Below are positions 32,952-45,200 of a stretch of 64,000 nt of DNA, piece by piece (within the stretch, counting starts at the first letter, position 1; each line of letters starts with the position of its first letter). Position numbers and translations under genes: made by a program. The stretch lies in the NCBI GenBank assembly GCA_022376515.1, contig WTXI01000209.1, positions 1 through 64,000 of the forward strand. The letters run 5' to 3'. Under the pieces are notes generated by a model. It searched no databases, was not told the DNA's origin, and saw nothing but the letters and a program-made list of their open reading frames with translations. Source of the stretch: Lactifluus volemus. Taxonomy: Eukaryota; Basidiomycota; Agaricomycetes; Russulales; Russulaceae.

Positions 32952-33229
32952 TGACGCCACCAGGAACTTGCCAAGGCTCCACTATAATGCCCATGGAGTT
33001 GACCGCTGCTAATAGTTCCAAGTAACCGCACCGCGCATAGGCAGGCCAAGAGTGATTACATAATCTTCAACGGCGAACGCATAGCCACGGCGGTGACTCG
33101 GAGCTCTGACAGGAGAAGCATAGAAGCGCTAACTGCGCAAGTTGTACTAGTACGCCTTGGTAGACCCTCATAATAGGTTCCATTGCCACGTCCTGATTCG
33201 GTGACCCCTCTCGCTATCATCCCTAACTT

Positions 33230-33965
33230 ATGCTCTCCTTCAACATTCAAAATTTGCAGACTTCCCTTCTTGCTGCTGTACAGCAACACGGGGGCAGACG
33301 CGGTACACCTTCAGTTTTTGAGCGCGGCCGCACTGCTAGTGAGGTGTTGCCTCGGTTATACCTCACAGACCTCTTCACCGCGCGCGACGAGGAGCAACTC
33401 AATGCGCTTGGAATTACCCATGTCGTCTCAGTCATAGAGCAGGCACCGGTGCTCCCACAGAAGTCGCTCCGAACGTTGCATATCCCGCTCTCGGATACTT
33501 CAGACCAGGACATCCTGGTGCATCTACCACTCACCACTTCGTTCATTCGCGATGCGCTGGCAGAGAGCCCCGACTCCCGTGTGCTGGTCAGCGCCAGATA
33601 GACGTTTTTCCACATTGTTCCCTGATATCTAACAATTTCCATGCCAGGTTCACTGCATGATGGGCATAAGCCGGAGTGCGACAGTTGTATGCGCTTATCT
33701 CGTTGCTACGACGAGAATGACGCCTCATGAGGCGCTCGCCGCCGTCAAGGCCAAACGTGAAATTGTATGCCCAAATTTAGGGTTTCGACGACAACTGGAG
33801 GAATACGCAAGGCAAGTGCAGGACGGACAAGGAAAAGTCCGCGCACGGCCGGTTAGAATTGGGGAGAATGTGACGGAAGTGATACGCAAGCTGACCGGGG
33901 GCGCGCAGAAAGCGAGCACTGCCAAAAAAGCTGAAGCTGCCTCTCCATCTTTAGAAAGAATCTAG
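33230..33965 (+). CDS. Dual-specificity protein phosphatase 1
   Basis: 224 residues, exons 33230-33586 and 33648-33965. Family core: VLPRLYLTDLFTARDEEQLN, GITHVVSVIEQAP, LSDTSDQDI (holding the general-acid Asp region) and the P-loop VHCMMGISRSATVV with catalytic Cys and Arg. MTPHEALAAVKAKR and PNLGFRRQLEEY complete a typical DSPc fold. The single intron splits the gene directly before the Val-His-Cys signature. The C-terminal 40 residues are basic and Ala-rich. Expected to dephosphorylate phosphotyrosine and phosphothreonine, perhaps in a MAP kinase; the target is unknown. It is in tandem with a close paralogue at 34329. Confidence 0.9.
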
Positions 33966-34328
33966 TCTCTAGTCGATCTTTGATCTGATTGGTCGCTTTT
34001 TTGTTATCAAGCTCTATATCATTTGATCGCCGCTCGTACTCCCAATTTGGGAACTGACAGAACCGAACCGGTAACCTTCGCCGCGCCGTTACTAGTTCCG
34101 TAAGCCAACCAGGTCGTTCTAACGGCGCCGCCTCGCTTCCCTCGAGTCATCCATACAGTACAGCATGACTCGGTCATATTCGCACTGCCCCCGCCACGAT
34201 CGTCGCATGTGTGCGGTGCTGATAAAGATAAAGGCTTGCGATGCACCAGCGAAACCTACGTATTCAAGTTAGCGAATTTCGACATAGTACATTCCCCCTC
34301 CTTTTCCACCCCACAACGACAATTTGAG

Positions 34329-35089
34329 ATGCGACGTGACTACTCTACAGCAAGAATAGCCAACAGGATAGCGCCGCGCTTGTACCTAACTTGTCTTGCG
34401 ACTGCCAAGGACGAGATCCTGCTCGCCAACCTCGGAATTACCCACCTCGTTTCCGTCATTGAGAAAGCACCAACGTTCCGGCCTACCTTTCCGCTGCGCA
34501 CCCTGCATGTCTCTATCTCCGATCATACCGATGAAGACATCCTCACCCACCTCCCCGAAACGACCTCTTTCATCCGCGGCGCCCTCATGGAGAATCCTAA
34601 GAATCGCGTTCTGGTAATGTTACCGCCCCGACACCAATGCTATTTTGGTTTTACTAACGACAAAATCATATACAGGTCCATTGCTTTATGGGCATCAGCC
34701 GAAGTGCGACAGTAGTGATCGCGTACCTCATCGCCACGACCAAAATGACACCGCACGAGGCGCTAGCGGCCGTCCGCGCCCGACGAACCATCGTACGACC
34801 CAACCGGGGTTTCATGTCCCAACTACAACAGTACCACTCTAGTCATTCCAACTCTTTGCAAGCCGAACTTGCCGCCGCCGAAGGGCCCGATAAAAAAACA
34901 TCCGAGGGGAAACGCGAAAAGCAAAAGGCGTCCTGGGGCTATAATAGCGCCGCGTTGTGGGACTTTAAGGATGTGGCAAAGTCCTACGTGCACAATGCTC
35001 TAAACCCAGCGACTTTCTTGCCTTCCACCTTTCGCCAGCAACATTTCGCGGCGCGGGGATACTGGGAGTTTGAGAAGCATCTTTCTTGA
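34329..35089 (+). CDS. Dual-specificity protein phosphatase 2
   Basis: 232 residues, exons 34329-34613 and 34676-35089. The ATG at 34329 follows a pyrimidine-rich leader; the open frame extends upstream but without another ATG. It parallels the preceding gene: IAPRLYLTCLATAKDEILLA, GITHLVSVIEKAP, SDHTDEDI and P-loop VHCFMGISRSATVVIAYLIA, with the intron at the same place. MTPHEALAAVRARRTIVRPN follows. The tail is longer and ends WEFEKHLS; an Ala/Lys-rich low-complexity link (QAELAAAEGPDKKTSEGKRE) separates it from the core. Tandem duplication is the obvious origin. Confidence 0.9.
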
Positions 35090-35788
35090 TCCTTCACCCA
35101 GCCCCATGACGGACAATTTTTTCCCCTCTCTGGGATTAGACAGTACCCAGCAGAAACCGGCTTGTTGCTACAAGGCAGCCCTTTCGGACTTGGAGCTTTG
35201 ACTGAAGATGAGACGAAGAAACTGACAATGATGACCAAATCGACAGACGAGGAACTCCGATAAATATCTGTGCACACTAGAAACTATACCTTGTCCCGAA
35301 GTTACCATGCAGCTAGATTATAATCTGTCTGGACTAACAGATCGTCACGACACTTTGTTGATATTTATGCCCATCTGGGTGCCCGCGCATGAAGTAAAGT
35401 CTCTTACTACTAGTAGTATTTATCTCTGCGGGAGTTCGACCTATCGACTGGACTTGTTGCTTTGTAATACAATTATAATAGTGGAAAATAAAAGACTCCA
35501 ATGCTAATGAATGTGGACCTGACCTGGCCACCCACTTATAGAATGCTAAAGATGTGAGCTAGGAAGTACAAAAGTAAACATCCACCATTGCATGTCCATG
35601 AGGACCACATAAAGCACCAAACTCCATATAGGAAGTTCTTGTGGTGAAGGTGGGGCGTTCGAGTCAGGCCAGGGACAAAATTCCAGAGCAGGCAAGCAGT
35701 AAAAAATGGGCCATCTGTGTGAGTGAGATATGTGGAAAATAACATATTTATAGCCTCCAAATAATACAGCCCAACGAGCTGGGGGCTG
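35090..35788. other. Intergenic, no recognised gene
   Basis: 3' flank of the second phosphatase followed by AT-rich sequence. Short open frames only. Confidence 0.4.
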
Positions 35789-36408
35789 AGCGCCTGTCAC
35801 GTGAAATGCTAACTACAGTAAAGAATGAGTTAAATAGAAAAATTAAAAGGAAGATGACGTACTTTGGCCAAAATGGACTGAGTGCCATAATATGGCCTTG
35901 GCACTGTCTCACGAAAGAGGTTGCCAGACTTTCACAGTTTTTTCACCAGATCATTCACCACCCAGTTAAGCACAATGGGGGATTTATCCTCCCATATAAG
36001 ATGGACTTGGCTGTCCACCTTAAACATCCAGTCAGGAATGACTTGATCATCTTCTTCTGCATCCCATTGTGGGTGGATCATTATAGTTTGGTCTGTAAGA
36101 CTGAGGTGGAGAGAATCTGAGAGATTTGTTGAGTCTCTCCACCTCAGTCTTACAGACCAAACTATAATGATCCACCTACAGTGGGATGCAGAAGAAGATG
36201 ATTGAGTCATTCCTGACCAGACGTTTAAGGTGGACAGCCAAGTCCATCTTATATGGGAGGATAAATCCCCTGTCATGCTTCTGCATCCCATTGTGGGTGG
36301 ATCATTATAGTTTGGTCTGTAAGACTGAGGTGGAGAGACTCAACAAATCTTGACAAGATAGAGCCTATGTCATGGACCCCTGCTTCGTATTGTTTGGTGA
36401 CAGGCGCT
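35789..36408. mobile_element. Foldback/MITE-like element with 12-bp terminal inverted repeats
   Basis: AGCGCCTGTCAC (35789-35800) and its complement GTGACAGGCGCT (36397-36408) bound a 620-bp segment. Inside, 35977-36114 and 36134-36270 form an inverted repeat of about 137 bp around a 19-base loop, about nine tenths identical by eye. A third partial copy (36278-36350) repeats the first arm in direct orientation. No transposase frame is present. I could not find a convincing target-site duplication, so the element type is unsettled. Confidence 0.65.
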
Positions 36409-36409
36409 G

Positions 36410-37860
36410 TAAGGTGACCTCGGTGTACAGCCGCAAATGCCTTGACCACCGCCCACAAGTTTCTTGCTTTTCTTGCTTTTCCTACTTTACCACACCCCTT
36501 TCATCATACGCTTTCTATCCACCTTTCGGCATCGCCATGACCCTCAACACAATGCCAACCTCACACCACACGCTGCAAAGCTCTCCCTTTACACCATAGT
36601 CAAAGCACTCGCTTTCCCCTTTGTTCCTAATAGCTTACTTTCTATTATCTGTCCTGTATATATAGACCTAGATTTCTCTTCTAAAATCATCATCATTCCT
36701 GTGTTCTCTCTCTCTTTGTGCGATCTCTAAGCTTTAGCATCTCCCTCGATAAGTCTCAACGTTTCGAGTCTCGCGTTACGACTAAGCGTTTCGACTCTCC
36801 CTCTCTCCTCACTTCTCATACCCCTATTTCCCCTACTATCTCACTCGGGACGACATCAAGTCTCGCAGCCGACACACAGCGCCGCCTGACAAGCGCTATG
36901 TAACTGATCGAGAGCGCCTTGCGGGGATAAAGAGGAAGCTGAACCCGGATCTCTGAGCAGTGTTGCCTGAGATTTGTCGAGACAGTGTTTATCCAGTAGC
37001 CCCTGCAGGTGTTTAGACATGTTCTGTGCTAGTTCTTCAACCAACACCACCCGTGCCGGTAGCCGATTGAGGTCCCACTTGTTCGCGCCGAAGGCGGCAA
37101 TGTTCGTCGTGGCGTGGCGTTTCAGAGGTGGTTGGTCAACGTGCCGAAGAGAAAACTTGGCGGGAGCGTGTGTAGGGAAGATGAGGTCATTTATGGTATG
37201 GATGTGGCTATCGCAGACATGCCGTTGAGGAATCCGAGAAAGAGTACGCGTCCGAGGCACCAGGCTGGAGCGTTTGAACAGAAGTTGAAGGAATGGGGAT
37301 ATGGTGTTGGTCTAGAGAAGGCTCCAGAGGCATTCATTCGTTTCGATTGTAACTGTCGGTTCCCGGGAGCGGCCGGTGGCTGACAGTAATGAGAGCTGAA
37401 AGCATGTGGCAGCAACAGCAATAGCAGCGAGAGGCAGGAGAAACGGAGTGAAGCACCAGGTACTGGCAGCTAGTGACAAGAGCGACTCGAAGCCTGAGGC
37501 CTGAGGGCGGCAAAAAAAAACTTGAAGCAACAACGCCAGGCTGCGACGGCCCGGGTTCATCAGGAAAAGCTCAATATAATATATCTAGTATCCTATCCAC
37601 AAACAATTTCTGAACCTAATACTCAGGCTAAATCAACACGTGAAGGTTGCAAGCGAGTATATCGTCATTTATCTTGGTTTTCCTGGCTTCAACTCCAAGT
37701 TATTGCATTCTTCATCAGCCAAGTCGCCACCCTTCGATGTTATGTCTCGTGCAGGTGCCTGCCCGACAATACCCACACCACGCAAACATACACACAATAT
37801 CGTACCTGACAAAATAAAACAAGTAGTCGTATCGTAAGCCGAGATTTTTGAAAAAAAGGG
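36410..37860. other. Unassigned region with coding-like stretches
   Basis: 36440-36850 is pyrimidine-rich (TTCTTGCTTTTCCTACTTTA; CTCTCTCTCTTTG) like a promoter or leader. In 36900-37560 both strands hold open frames. The plus frame at 37114-37383 (includes LVNVPKRKLGGSVCREDEVI and EQKLKEWGYGVGLEKAPEAF) and the minus frame at 37260-36856 (includes NIAAFGANKWDLNRLPARVV) both look protein-like, but neither has a recognised motif or joins into a full gene. Possibly a gene remnant. The last 300 bases are probably the MFS gene's 3' region. Confidence 0.35.
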
Positions 37861-39815
37861 TCAAACACCCAAACACATACAGAGCATTCCAAACGCAAAT
37901 CCAGTCCACATGGCAGCTTGATATGCCTTGAGTTGTGCCGCCATCGGTGCGTTGTCTCCTTCCTGGTCCACGGAAACGCCAAGGTGGCGCGATTGGGCCC
38001 TCAGGACGCTGTTAAATACGATCGTGGATACGCTCAAGCCGATTGCAGACCCGATCTGCGTCATAGCCTGGAACAGCGCGCCCGCAACGCTCTGCTCGTG
38101 TGGCAGAGATATCTTGGAGATAAACAGTGTTCCCGATGCGAAAGTGAAGTCCACGCCGAGGGCGATCAGGCAGGCAGAAGGGAAGCCAAAAGCCCAGTAT
38201 GGCGCATTTGGATCAATCACGGCAAATAAGAGGCACGCACATCCAGTCATGAACGTGCCCGTGGCTGTTAAGAGAAACAAATTGGTCAGGGTGCTCGGCC
38301 CAAGGAAAAGCAGAGGTAGAAAACGTGCCGACTATATAACAGACGTCGATGCGCCCGATGGCGAACGCAGTGATGACATTTGCCAGGATGCCCATGAAAT
38401 ACATAGGTAACACACGGAACATGGTGTGAATCGGAGTTAGGTTGAGATAGGTCTGATAGTACAACTGTACCCAAAGGACCCAGGAAGTAAACGCTGCCCA
38501 CTCAACGCATGCTATGACCTGCATCACGGCAAAGCGACCATGAGCACGGGGCCACATCGAGAGTTTCATCAACGGTGGTGCAGTCCAGCGCGTACGAGGG
38601 AGATCGGCATTGTCAAGCCTCCATTCCAAGTAGTGTTGCCAAAGAGCAAACAACAGGGCGAGGTTAATGCCAACAACGAATAGTCCAATGACAACTAATT
38701 TGACATAAGGAGGGAAATAGAGATGTACGGCGGAGGACTCACATGGATTAGTCCAGCCTTTGTGAGCGGTGGGTGAGTCGCTCAGCACGAATACGATGAG
38801 AGTGAGGCCAGAAGTGATCAGAAAGGCACCAATCCAATCTACGCGCTTATCTTCCTCCGTCGAAGGCTCGTCTTCGTCGATGACAAAGAATCCCAGGACC
38901 ATGCAAATAAAGGAAATACTCGAGAACAAATAAAAAGGACTTCGCCATGTTTGGCTTCGATGCAATCAGATCCGAGCTGCGTGAATGTAGGTGTCTATAC
39001 CCCCTACCTGGTGAGCTGTGTGAGGACGCTACCGAAGACTGCGCCGAAGACCGCTCCAATTGGAGCGCCCGAAGCGAAGGTGGCAAATGCGAAAGAACGC
39101 GCAGGCCCAGGAGGGAACGCATGAGCCAAAATACCAAGCTAGTTGGTGCTACCAAACTCAGAACATGCCAACGAAAAATCAAGAGGAGACTTGCCGAGGC
39201 TGGAACCGTGGCTGCCGCACCCGTCCCCTGTAGCCCTCGTAGAATATCGAGTGTTATCTCGGCTACGAGTACGAAGAGTTAATTGAAGATGTAGAACAAA
39301 ACACAAATGGGACATACAATGAGCGAAACCCGAGGCGAGACCGAATATGGCCGTGATCGAATAACCAACAAGCCAGACTAACTTGCGGCCGTAGAGATCT
39401 GCTAGCCTGCCGCAAAGAAGAACGAGGCATCCCTATACAAAAGGTGAGGCTCGCAAAACGAAACATCACCACGGGTTAGACTTACAGAGCTGATGGAGTA
39501 GGCACTAACGATCCATTGCAGGTTGTTCTTCTGTATGTTCAAGTCTTTGCCGGCGTATGGAATTAAAATCGCGACAGTTGGGCCCATCGCAATGTTCATC
39601 ACCATAGAGCTCGTACATGTTACAACGATACAGACGGACAGAAAAATGCTGCGTGTTGGCTTTTCAAGTTTCGGTGTCGAACGAGTAATGCATCGGCCCT
39701 TGGTCTTCAAATCCAATACCGTGAGATTTTTGTTTGCAGAGACCGAGTACGTCTGAGATACTTTGCCGGAATCCGGGGAGTTCACAGGCGATGGTGGATC
39801 GAGAACAGAAGACAT
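37861..39815 (-). CDS. MFS transporter, DHA2 (14-TMS drug:H+ antiporter-2) type
   Basis: About seven exons from ATG 39815 to TGA 37861. A cytoplasmic N-terminus of ~60 residues is followed by TMS 1 (IFLSVCIVVTCTSSMVMNIA) and NNLQWIVSAYSISS. Motif A is GRLADLYGRK. Next come ILRGLQGTGAAATVPASLGI and a GAPIGAVFGAVFGS stretch at the motif-C position. Later are WRSPFYLFSSISF, a hydrophilic loop with DEDEPSTEEDKRVDW and a C-terminal half ending GFAFGMLCMCLGV. The layout matches proton-driven exporters of drugs and small metabolites. Exon 3 ends VPAS and is joined to LGILAHAF through a GC-AG intron (GCAAGT donor near 39191). The splice before ATGTFMTG (~38260-38350) is uncertain. No biosynthetic partner gene is nearby. 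Confidence 0.85.
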
Positions 39816-40954
39816 CCTGGGTCGTGCTACTCACTTCGTCAAGTAGTCAGACCGACACAGGGAGGCAATCTCATGTGAGCGATGAGTCGGGTAATATAAG
39901 GATAAGTTTCAGTGGAGGTTTCGCCGCAATGATACATCCAGTGTTGCTTACTTGGATGTCTCCGCATGTGGAACCATTGGCACTTTGAGCGCTGGCTTCA
40001 GACCAAGGTTTGGGTACCGTGACTACCGATTTCGAGGATTGCCGGCACAAAGGCATTTTCAGGCGACAGGTCGGCACTAGTTTAGTGTTACATTCTCTAA
40101 GTCTTGTGGTAACTACGGGAGATCCAAGTTTTTTTTATACATACGATATCCAACATCTTGCAACGATCCGCGGATCCATTGGCGGCGAGTGTCTTTTGGG
40201 GATACACGGAAATTTGACAAACTTTGTCAGATTGACCGTTGGTAAGCCGAGTCTGAGACCGCTGAGGACTAGCGTTGGCCAATTTGGGATTCTCTTTGAC
40301 TTTTGTTGGACCGTGCGAACCTTCGCGCATCATCATTCTAAAAATAAGCAACAAGAAACTAAGTTAGGCGATGTACAATTGGGCAGAAAGAGGTAATTAC
40401 CTCGAATTACAACCCTCATATCAGCTCAGCCACATCTTTCACGTAGCATGTTGAAACGGATGTGTGGCTTCCTGCGCTGATGTTGTCTATTATCTTTCGG
40501 ATATCACCTCCTCCTGAGAGTAAAACTAATAACAGGTCATTATCGTTATCGCCACTTACCACGTTTTGCAATAATTGGACACGGATCGCGGGTCGAGGAC
40601 TACATGACGGATAAAGCAAAGACGGACCATTCATTTAAATACGATACCGGAGACTTTCTGCTAGAATTTGCAGTGATTGAGACAGTGTTCAGAGAGAAAA
40701 TGGCGGGTCATTGGCACTGCGGACTCAAAATCTCGTGCCACCAAGATACGACTTCGAGCCACTAAAAGTTGTATGGTTCGAGAAAGAATAGAAAAATTTT
40801 CCGTGATCTAAGCCGACCGTGTGCTGATCTAGAGAGGTCATCTCTAAGGCTTCTGCACCGTTCGCAGAAACGTAGGGCATGCGGTATTTTTTTTAGCGGG
40901 TTGAAACATACGGGCATGACATACAATGAATAGGAAAGACAACACGATAGACCA
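39816..40954. other. Intergenic, no recognised gene
   Basis: About 1.1 kb upstream of the MFS gene and downstream of eS4. Short open frames only, with no recognised motif. The first part should hold the MFS promoter. Confidence 0.4.
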
Positions 40955-42073
40955 TCATTGCGCCTCAGCAGCCCGCTTCCGCCTGACGTCGCGTTCCTCA
41001 GCAATCGTAAGCTTGGTACCCTTGCCCTTAGGAAGCGAGACCCAAGGCTTTGATCCCTCGCCAATAACGAAAATATTTGTTATCCTGATTACGCATCATA
41101 TCATTTAAGTTAGCTGGTGTGACAAAGAAAGACCGCCACCCACCGTGTTGCGAAAGTACGATCCAGTGCGTCCTTTACGTGGACAATGTCAAAGTCCCCA
41201 ATGTGCTTCTCGCGGTGCACGATAACACCCGCACGACCCATGTTACGACCGCCAGTGATCATAACGAGATTTCCCGTATCAAATTTAACGATGCCAGTGA
41301 TCTTGTTTTGGGTAAGGTCAAATCTGACGGTGTCGTTTACCTTGATAACGGGATCGGGATAACGAATTGTACGACCGTCGTGAGTGACAATGTAAGGAAC
41401 GCCTCTGTTTCCGAGAGCAACCTTCTTCACTTTGAGGAGCTTGTAGACCGCCTCTTCGGGTGAGATCCGGTGAATAACAAAACGGCCTTTAACATCGTAC
41501 AGCAGGCGGAAGTGCTCGCCGGACTTCTCGATGGAGAGAACATCTGCAAAAAATGTGTCAGTTCATCGAGAGGGCACGGTTATCGACTGGCGCACCCATG
41601 AAACCTGCAGGATACGTATTATCGGTGCGGACCTTGCCGTCCACCTTGATCAAGCGTTGTTGAACGATTGAAGTAACTTCGCGACCAGTCAGGGCGTATT
41701 TCAGTCTGTTGCGGAGAAAAATGGAAAGGGGGAGTGACTCTCGGAGTTTATGAGGACCAGGAGAAGGGCGGGGAGCCTAGAGACAAGTAAGACGAGAAGA
41801 GGACATGAGGTAGCAAGAAACGCACGTATGTACCGCTCAGCTTGTCAAGCATCCATGAAGAGGGCGCAGCGAGGCGCTTGAGATGCTTTCTGGGTCCGCG
41901 TGCCTGCAAAATAGAAAAATCAGTAAGGGGATGGACCGGCCACTCGTTGCAGGGAGAGATCGGGTCATCCAATCCCAACGCCATCCATCCTTCTCAGAGC
42001 CCATCCACCTGTTCAATGGCCCCCATCTCTCCCAACAAACAGCAATAACGTAGCTTCTATAGAAACTGACCAT
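40955..42073 (-). CDS. RPS4: 40S ribosomal protein eS4
   Basis: Five coding exons on the minus strand: 42073-42071, 41903-41826, 41776-41596, 41543-41144 and 41084-40955. They give exactly 263 residues, the usual eS4 length, with all phases matching. [20 protein letters not shown] is the N-terminus, [20 protein letters not shown] the S4-type RNA-binding segment, and [17 protein letters not shown] the KOW-like part. It ends [20 protein letters not shown] and [15 protein letters not shown]. It is a structural component of the small ribosomal subunit, near the mRNA entry side. Notably, the start codon alone forms the coding part of exon 1: ATG is followed at once by the donor GTCAGT. Confidence 0.97.
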
Positions 42074-42242
42074 GATGAATGTCTTGAAGAGTGAAACGTT
42101 GTCGACAACGGCGACCTTTTGATTTTCGTAGCAGCGGCGGCGTTGGACCCAAGGAGCTAAAGTTTGCAGGTGTCGTGGGTAAAATCTCCGCTTTAGGTTT
42201 CACTGCACGTGACTCATTTCTTTCGCGTACGCCGTACAGTTA

Positions 42243-42274
42243 CAGTGTGATACAAGCTCAGTGTGATACAAGCT
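42243..42274. repeat. 16-bp tandem duplication in the eS4 upstream region
   Basis: CAGTGTGATACAAGCT occurs twice in tandem (42243-42258 and 42259-42274) in the 214-bp space between the eS4 start codon and the TFIP11-like stop codon. It may be part of the eS4 promoter or simply a small duplication. Confidence 0.5.
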
Positions 42275-42287
42275 CGAGCTACAATGA

Positions 42288-45200
42288 TCAGTTGGTGCCT
42301 TTCGTAGCTCGCAGAACCATATTCTCTAATGTAATGGCCCGGTAATCCCCCTCCTCGTCAGCTGCCCATACCGCGTCATCGAGAACGTATACAAGAATTC
42401 CACCTTTCCCATCGGCCGTTGGCGAGACGCGGAACAACGGCATGCGTGAGCGCTCGTGGACGCGGCCTGCAGGCAAGAACATGAGATTATGTCTCGCCGC
42501 AAAGTCTTCCACAATCGAACGGAAGGTAATCTCCTGCACGCGCGGGGGAGGTTTCTTCGACGTCCCTCCCTTTACACCCTCGATAGGTGCCGGCGTTGGC
42601 GAGCGGTGACGATGGTGCTCCGGGCGTGGGAGTTGTGTTGGCGCGTCGGGTCCAAGTTCGATAGCCATGTTCATGAGCTGCAATCCGCGCGTAAAGCCGT
42701 CGCGTACAGTTGGGAGTGCCAGTATGTCCTCGGAGAATACGCCCTTCCAAAATGCGTACCATTGTGCCACCTCATCAAAGTTCGGGCGCGGCTGTACAAG
42801 CCAGATGTGTAGCACGTCGAGCCACTTCGGGAAAAACTCGGCGACGAGTAATGGCCCGAGTATGGAGCTGCGTAGCAAAGGTACCCACGCGAGCACTCGC
42901 TCGAGCGGAGCCATGTCTTGAGAGCGAGGGTTCACGTGGAAGTCGTCACGCAGTGTAGCACCAAGCTTGGGAACGATGTACTTGAGCATCATGGTATCCC
43001 AGTCGCCTACGTTGAATACCTCACGCCAGGCAGCAAGGTCAGGGGGGACACCTTCTGTAATATCCCATCCGCGGAGAAGGGACTTGAGTTTGCGCCGTGC
43101 ATCGCCCAAAAACTCCTCTATGCGTAAGCCAACGTGCGGTAGCCACGGAAATACCAGCGTTTTCAGAGGGACATCTGAACGGCGTGGACTCCAATCAGCC
43201 ACGGCTCTCGATATTTTCGGGAGGATAAGTTGGTCCAGGAAATTGTCGCGAATGAATGGTGGGAGAAAAGTCGACCACATTTCGTAAAGGCTTACAGCCG
43301 GTTGGGGGGTGGAGGGGTCCCAGTCATTGTTGATAGACGAGCGGACTCTTGGCAACCAGACATTCCATAATAGGCTCTCGAACGGAGTCATAGGTACATC
43401 TACTTCTGGCGGAGGCACAGGGAATGCACTGGCTCCAAGGAAACCCACCTGGGTATCTGGAGGACGTTCCTCGCGGTCTGCTAGCTTTAGGGCTTGCTTC
43501 CACAGCCGGAATGTCGAAAGTAGCTTGTCAGGTTCTTCCAGTGGGTTCCAGCGCGAGAGCATCCGTCGCACCTGGTAAAATAGTAAGCACGTGTTCGGCA
43601 TTCTGGTGACAATCAAACATACTATCGGTGCAACGGCAGCTACGACGATTTCGTCGAGTCTGTACCTATCAAACTCTGAAGGAAATTGGGACAGAAGCTT
43701 GTGGAAATGTGGTGAGAACGGTTCCAGCGAAGCTTCGTAATCCGATGCCTGTTGTCTAGCCAGTGACTGTATATCATCAACCACAAGGTGGACTTGCTGC
43801 AGGCGAGAGATCACTAAACGTGCCCGTTAGCGTCCGTGTAAGGCTGGTAGAGACGGAAGGACGTACATTCCGCCTCCTCGTTGACCTTCTTCTTCAGCCT
43901 AGCTTCCTCATCTTGGAGTGTCCTTCTTCTCTTCTGAACTTCCTTAGCTTCACGAGCAAGGCCTTCTAGGTCCCTTGTGGTAGCTTCAACGATGAGTCTG
44001 ACATTATGTCGCACTTCCGGGATACGAGTAGAGTCTGTAGATGGCGTCCATGATGCCATAGACACGTCTGCCAAAGAGGTGACTTCACGTGGCTGGGAAG
44101 ACGACAATCAGCTACTTTCAAAGTGCGAGCGTAAAGAACATACCGTTGCGCCAGTGGCATCGATAATAACTCCAAGCCCAGAGGGACCAGCAACATCTTC
44201 TCCCACCTCAGCAACGATCTGCTCGTAAGTCTTATGTTCGACTTTAGTCTTGATCTTCTTTGGTTTCTTCCACGCGTCTGATTTTTTGTCTGCCTTTTCT
44301 TTGCCCTTTTTCACCTTCTTTTTGAGCTCTTCGTCGTCGTCGTCGCTGACAACTTCCCCGCGACGACGCGCCTCCGCTTTCGACTGCTCTGTGCGCTCGC
44401 CAAAGCCTTTGAAGGCGATACCCATGTTCTTCGGACGTACTTTTGATTCAATCGGGACAACGATACCCGAACTATTTGCGCCAAGACCAGTGCCAGACTC
44501 CCAGCCCATTTTGGCGAGCATGCGCGCCCCGAAGCTATTCCCGATCTTGCGGAAATGTGCGCTCTCAGCGGCGGAGAGGTTTGGTTTGACAGGTGGTGGT
44601 GCGGAGGGTGTGCCATTCCTGACGAATGCGCGCTGTGGGCGTGATCTACCGCCAAACGCAGAAGGCAGACTGTTGGGGATGGCGCCATCCTCGGGTGCTG
44701 GCGGGGCAGGTGAAGGTGAATGTGCAGGAGAGGGTGTTGGAGGAATGGAGACTGCGGCAGGGCGCGAGGCGCCGATACCGCTCCTTGTGAAGCCAGAGAA
44801 CGTAGTTGCAGGAAGAGATTTGGATGCACCCAGGCCAAGACCACCGAAACGCGGACGCTGCTCTTCTTCCTCGTCAAGATCGTCCCGGACCCGCGGTGAG
44901 GGTGCTTCCGATGTGTGTTGGTTATCATCTTCATCGTTCTCATCCGCACCGTCTGTGTCATCAGCATCAGCACCCTCCTGGTCGTCCGCATCCTGATCTT
45001 CGGCACTGTCAACAGAGGATTCAGAGCCAGCGTCGCGGCGAGCCACAACATCTGGTATATCCATGACTTCGGACTGTTCGACATTGGTAGTTTTCGTACC
45101 CGCCGTTTTGCTAGATACGAAAGCCGGTGCTTTAGCCCAGTCGTGTCGCTGAGTAGGTTTGCGCCTGCCTCCGAAGCCCTCATCCTCACTGTCCTCATCA

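Noticed and set aside
34209..34328. Forty-codon N-terminal extension of phosphatase 2
   Set aside because: Open but without an ATG; the first in-frame ATG is at 34329.
44250..44996. 248-codon open frame on the plus strand
   Set aside because: Antisense to the low-complexity region of the TFIP11-like gene; Ser/Phe-rich shadow of GA-rich codons.
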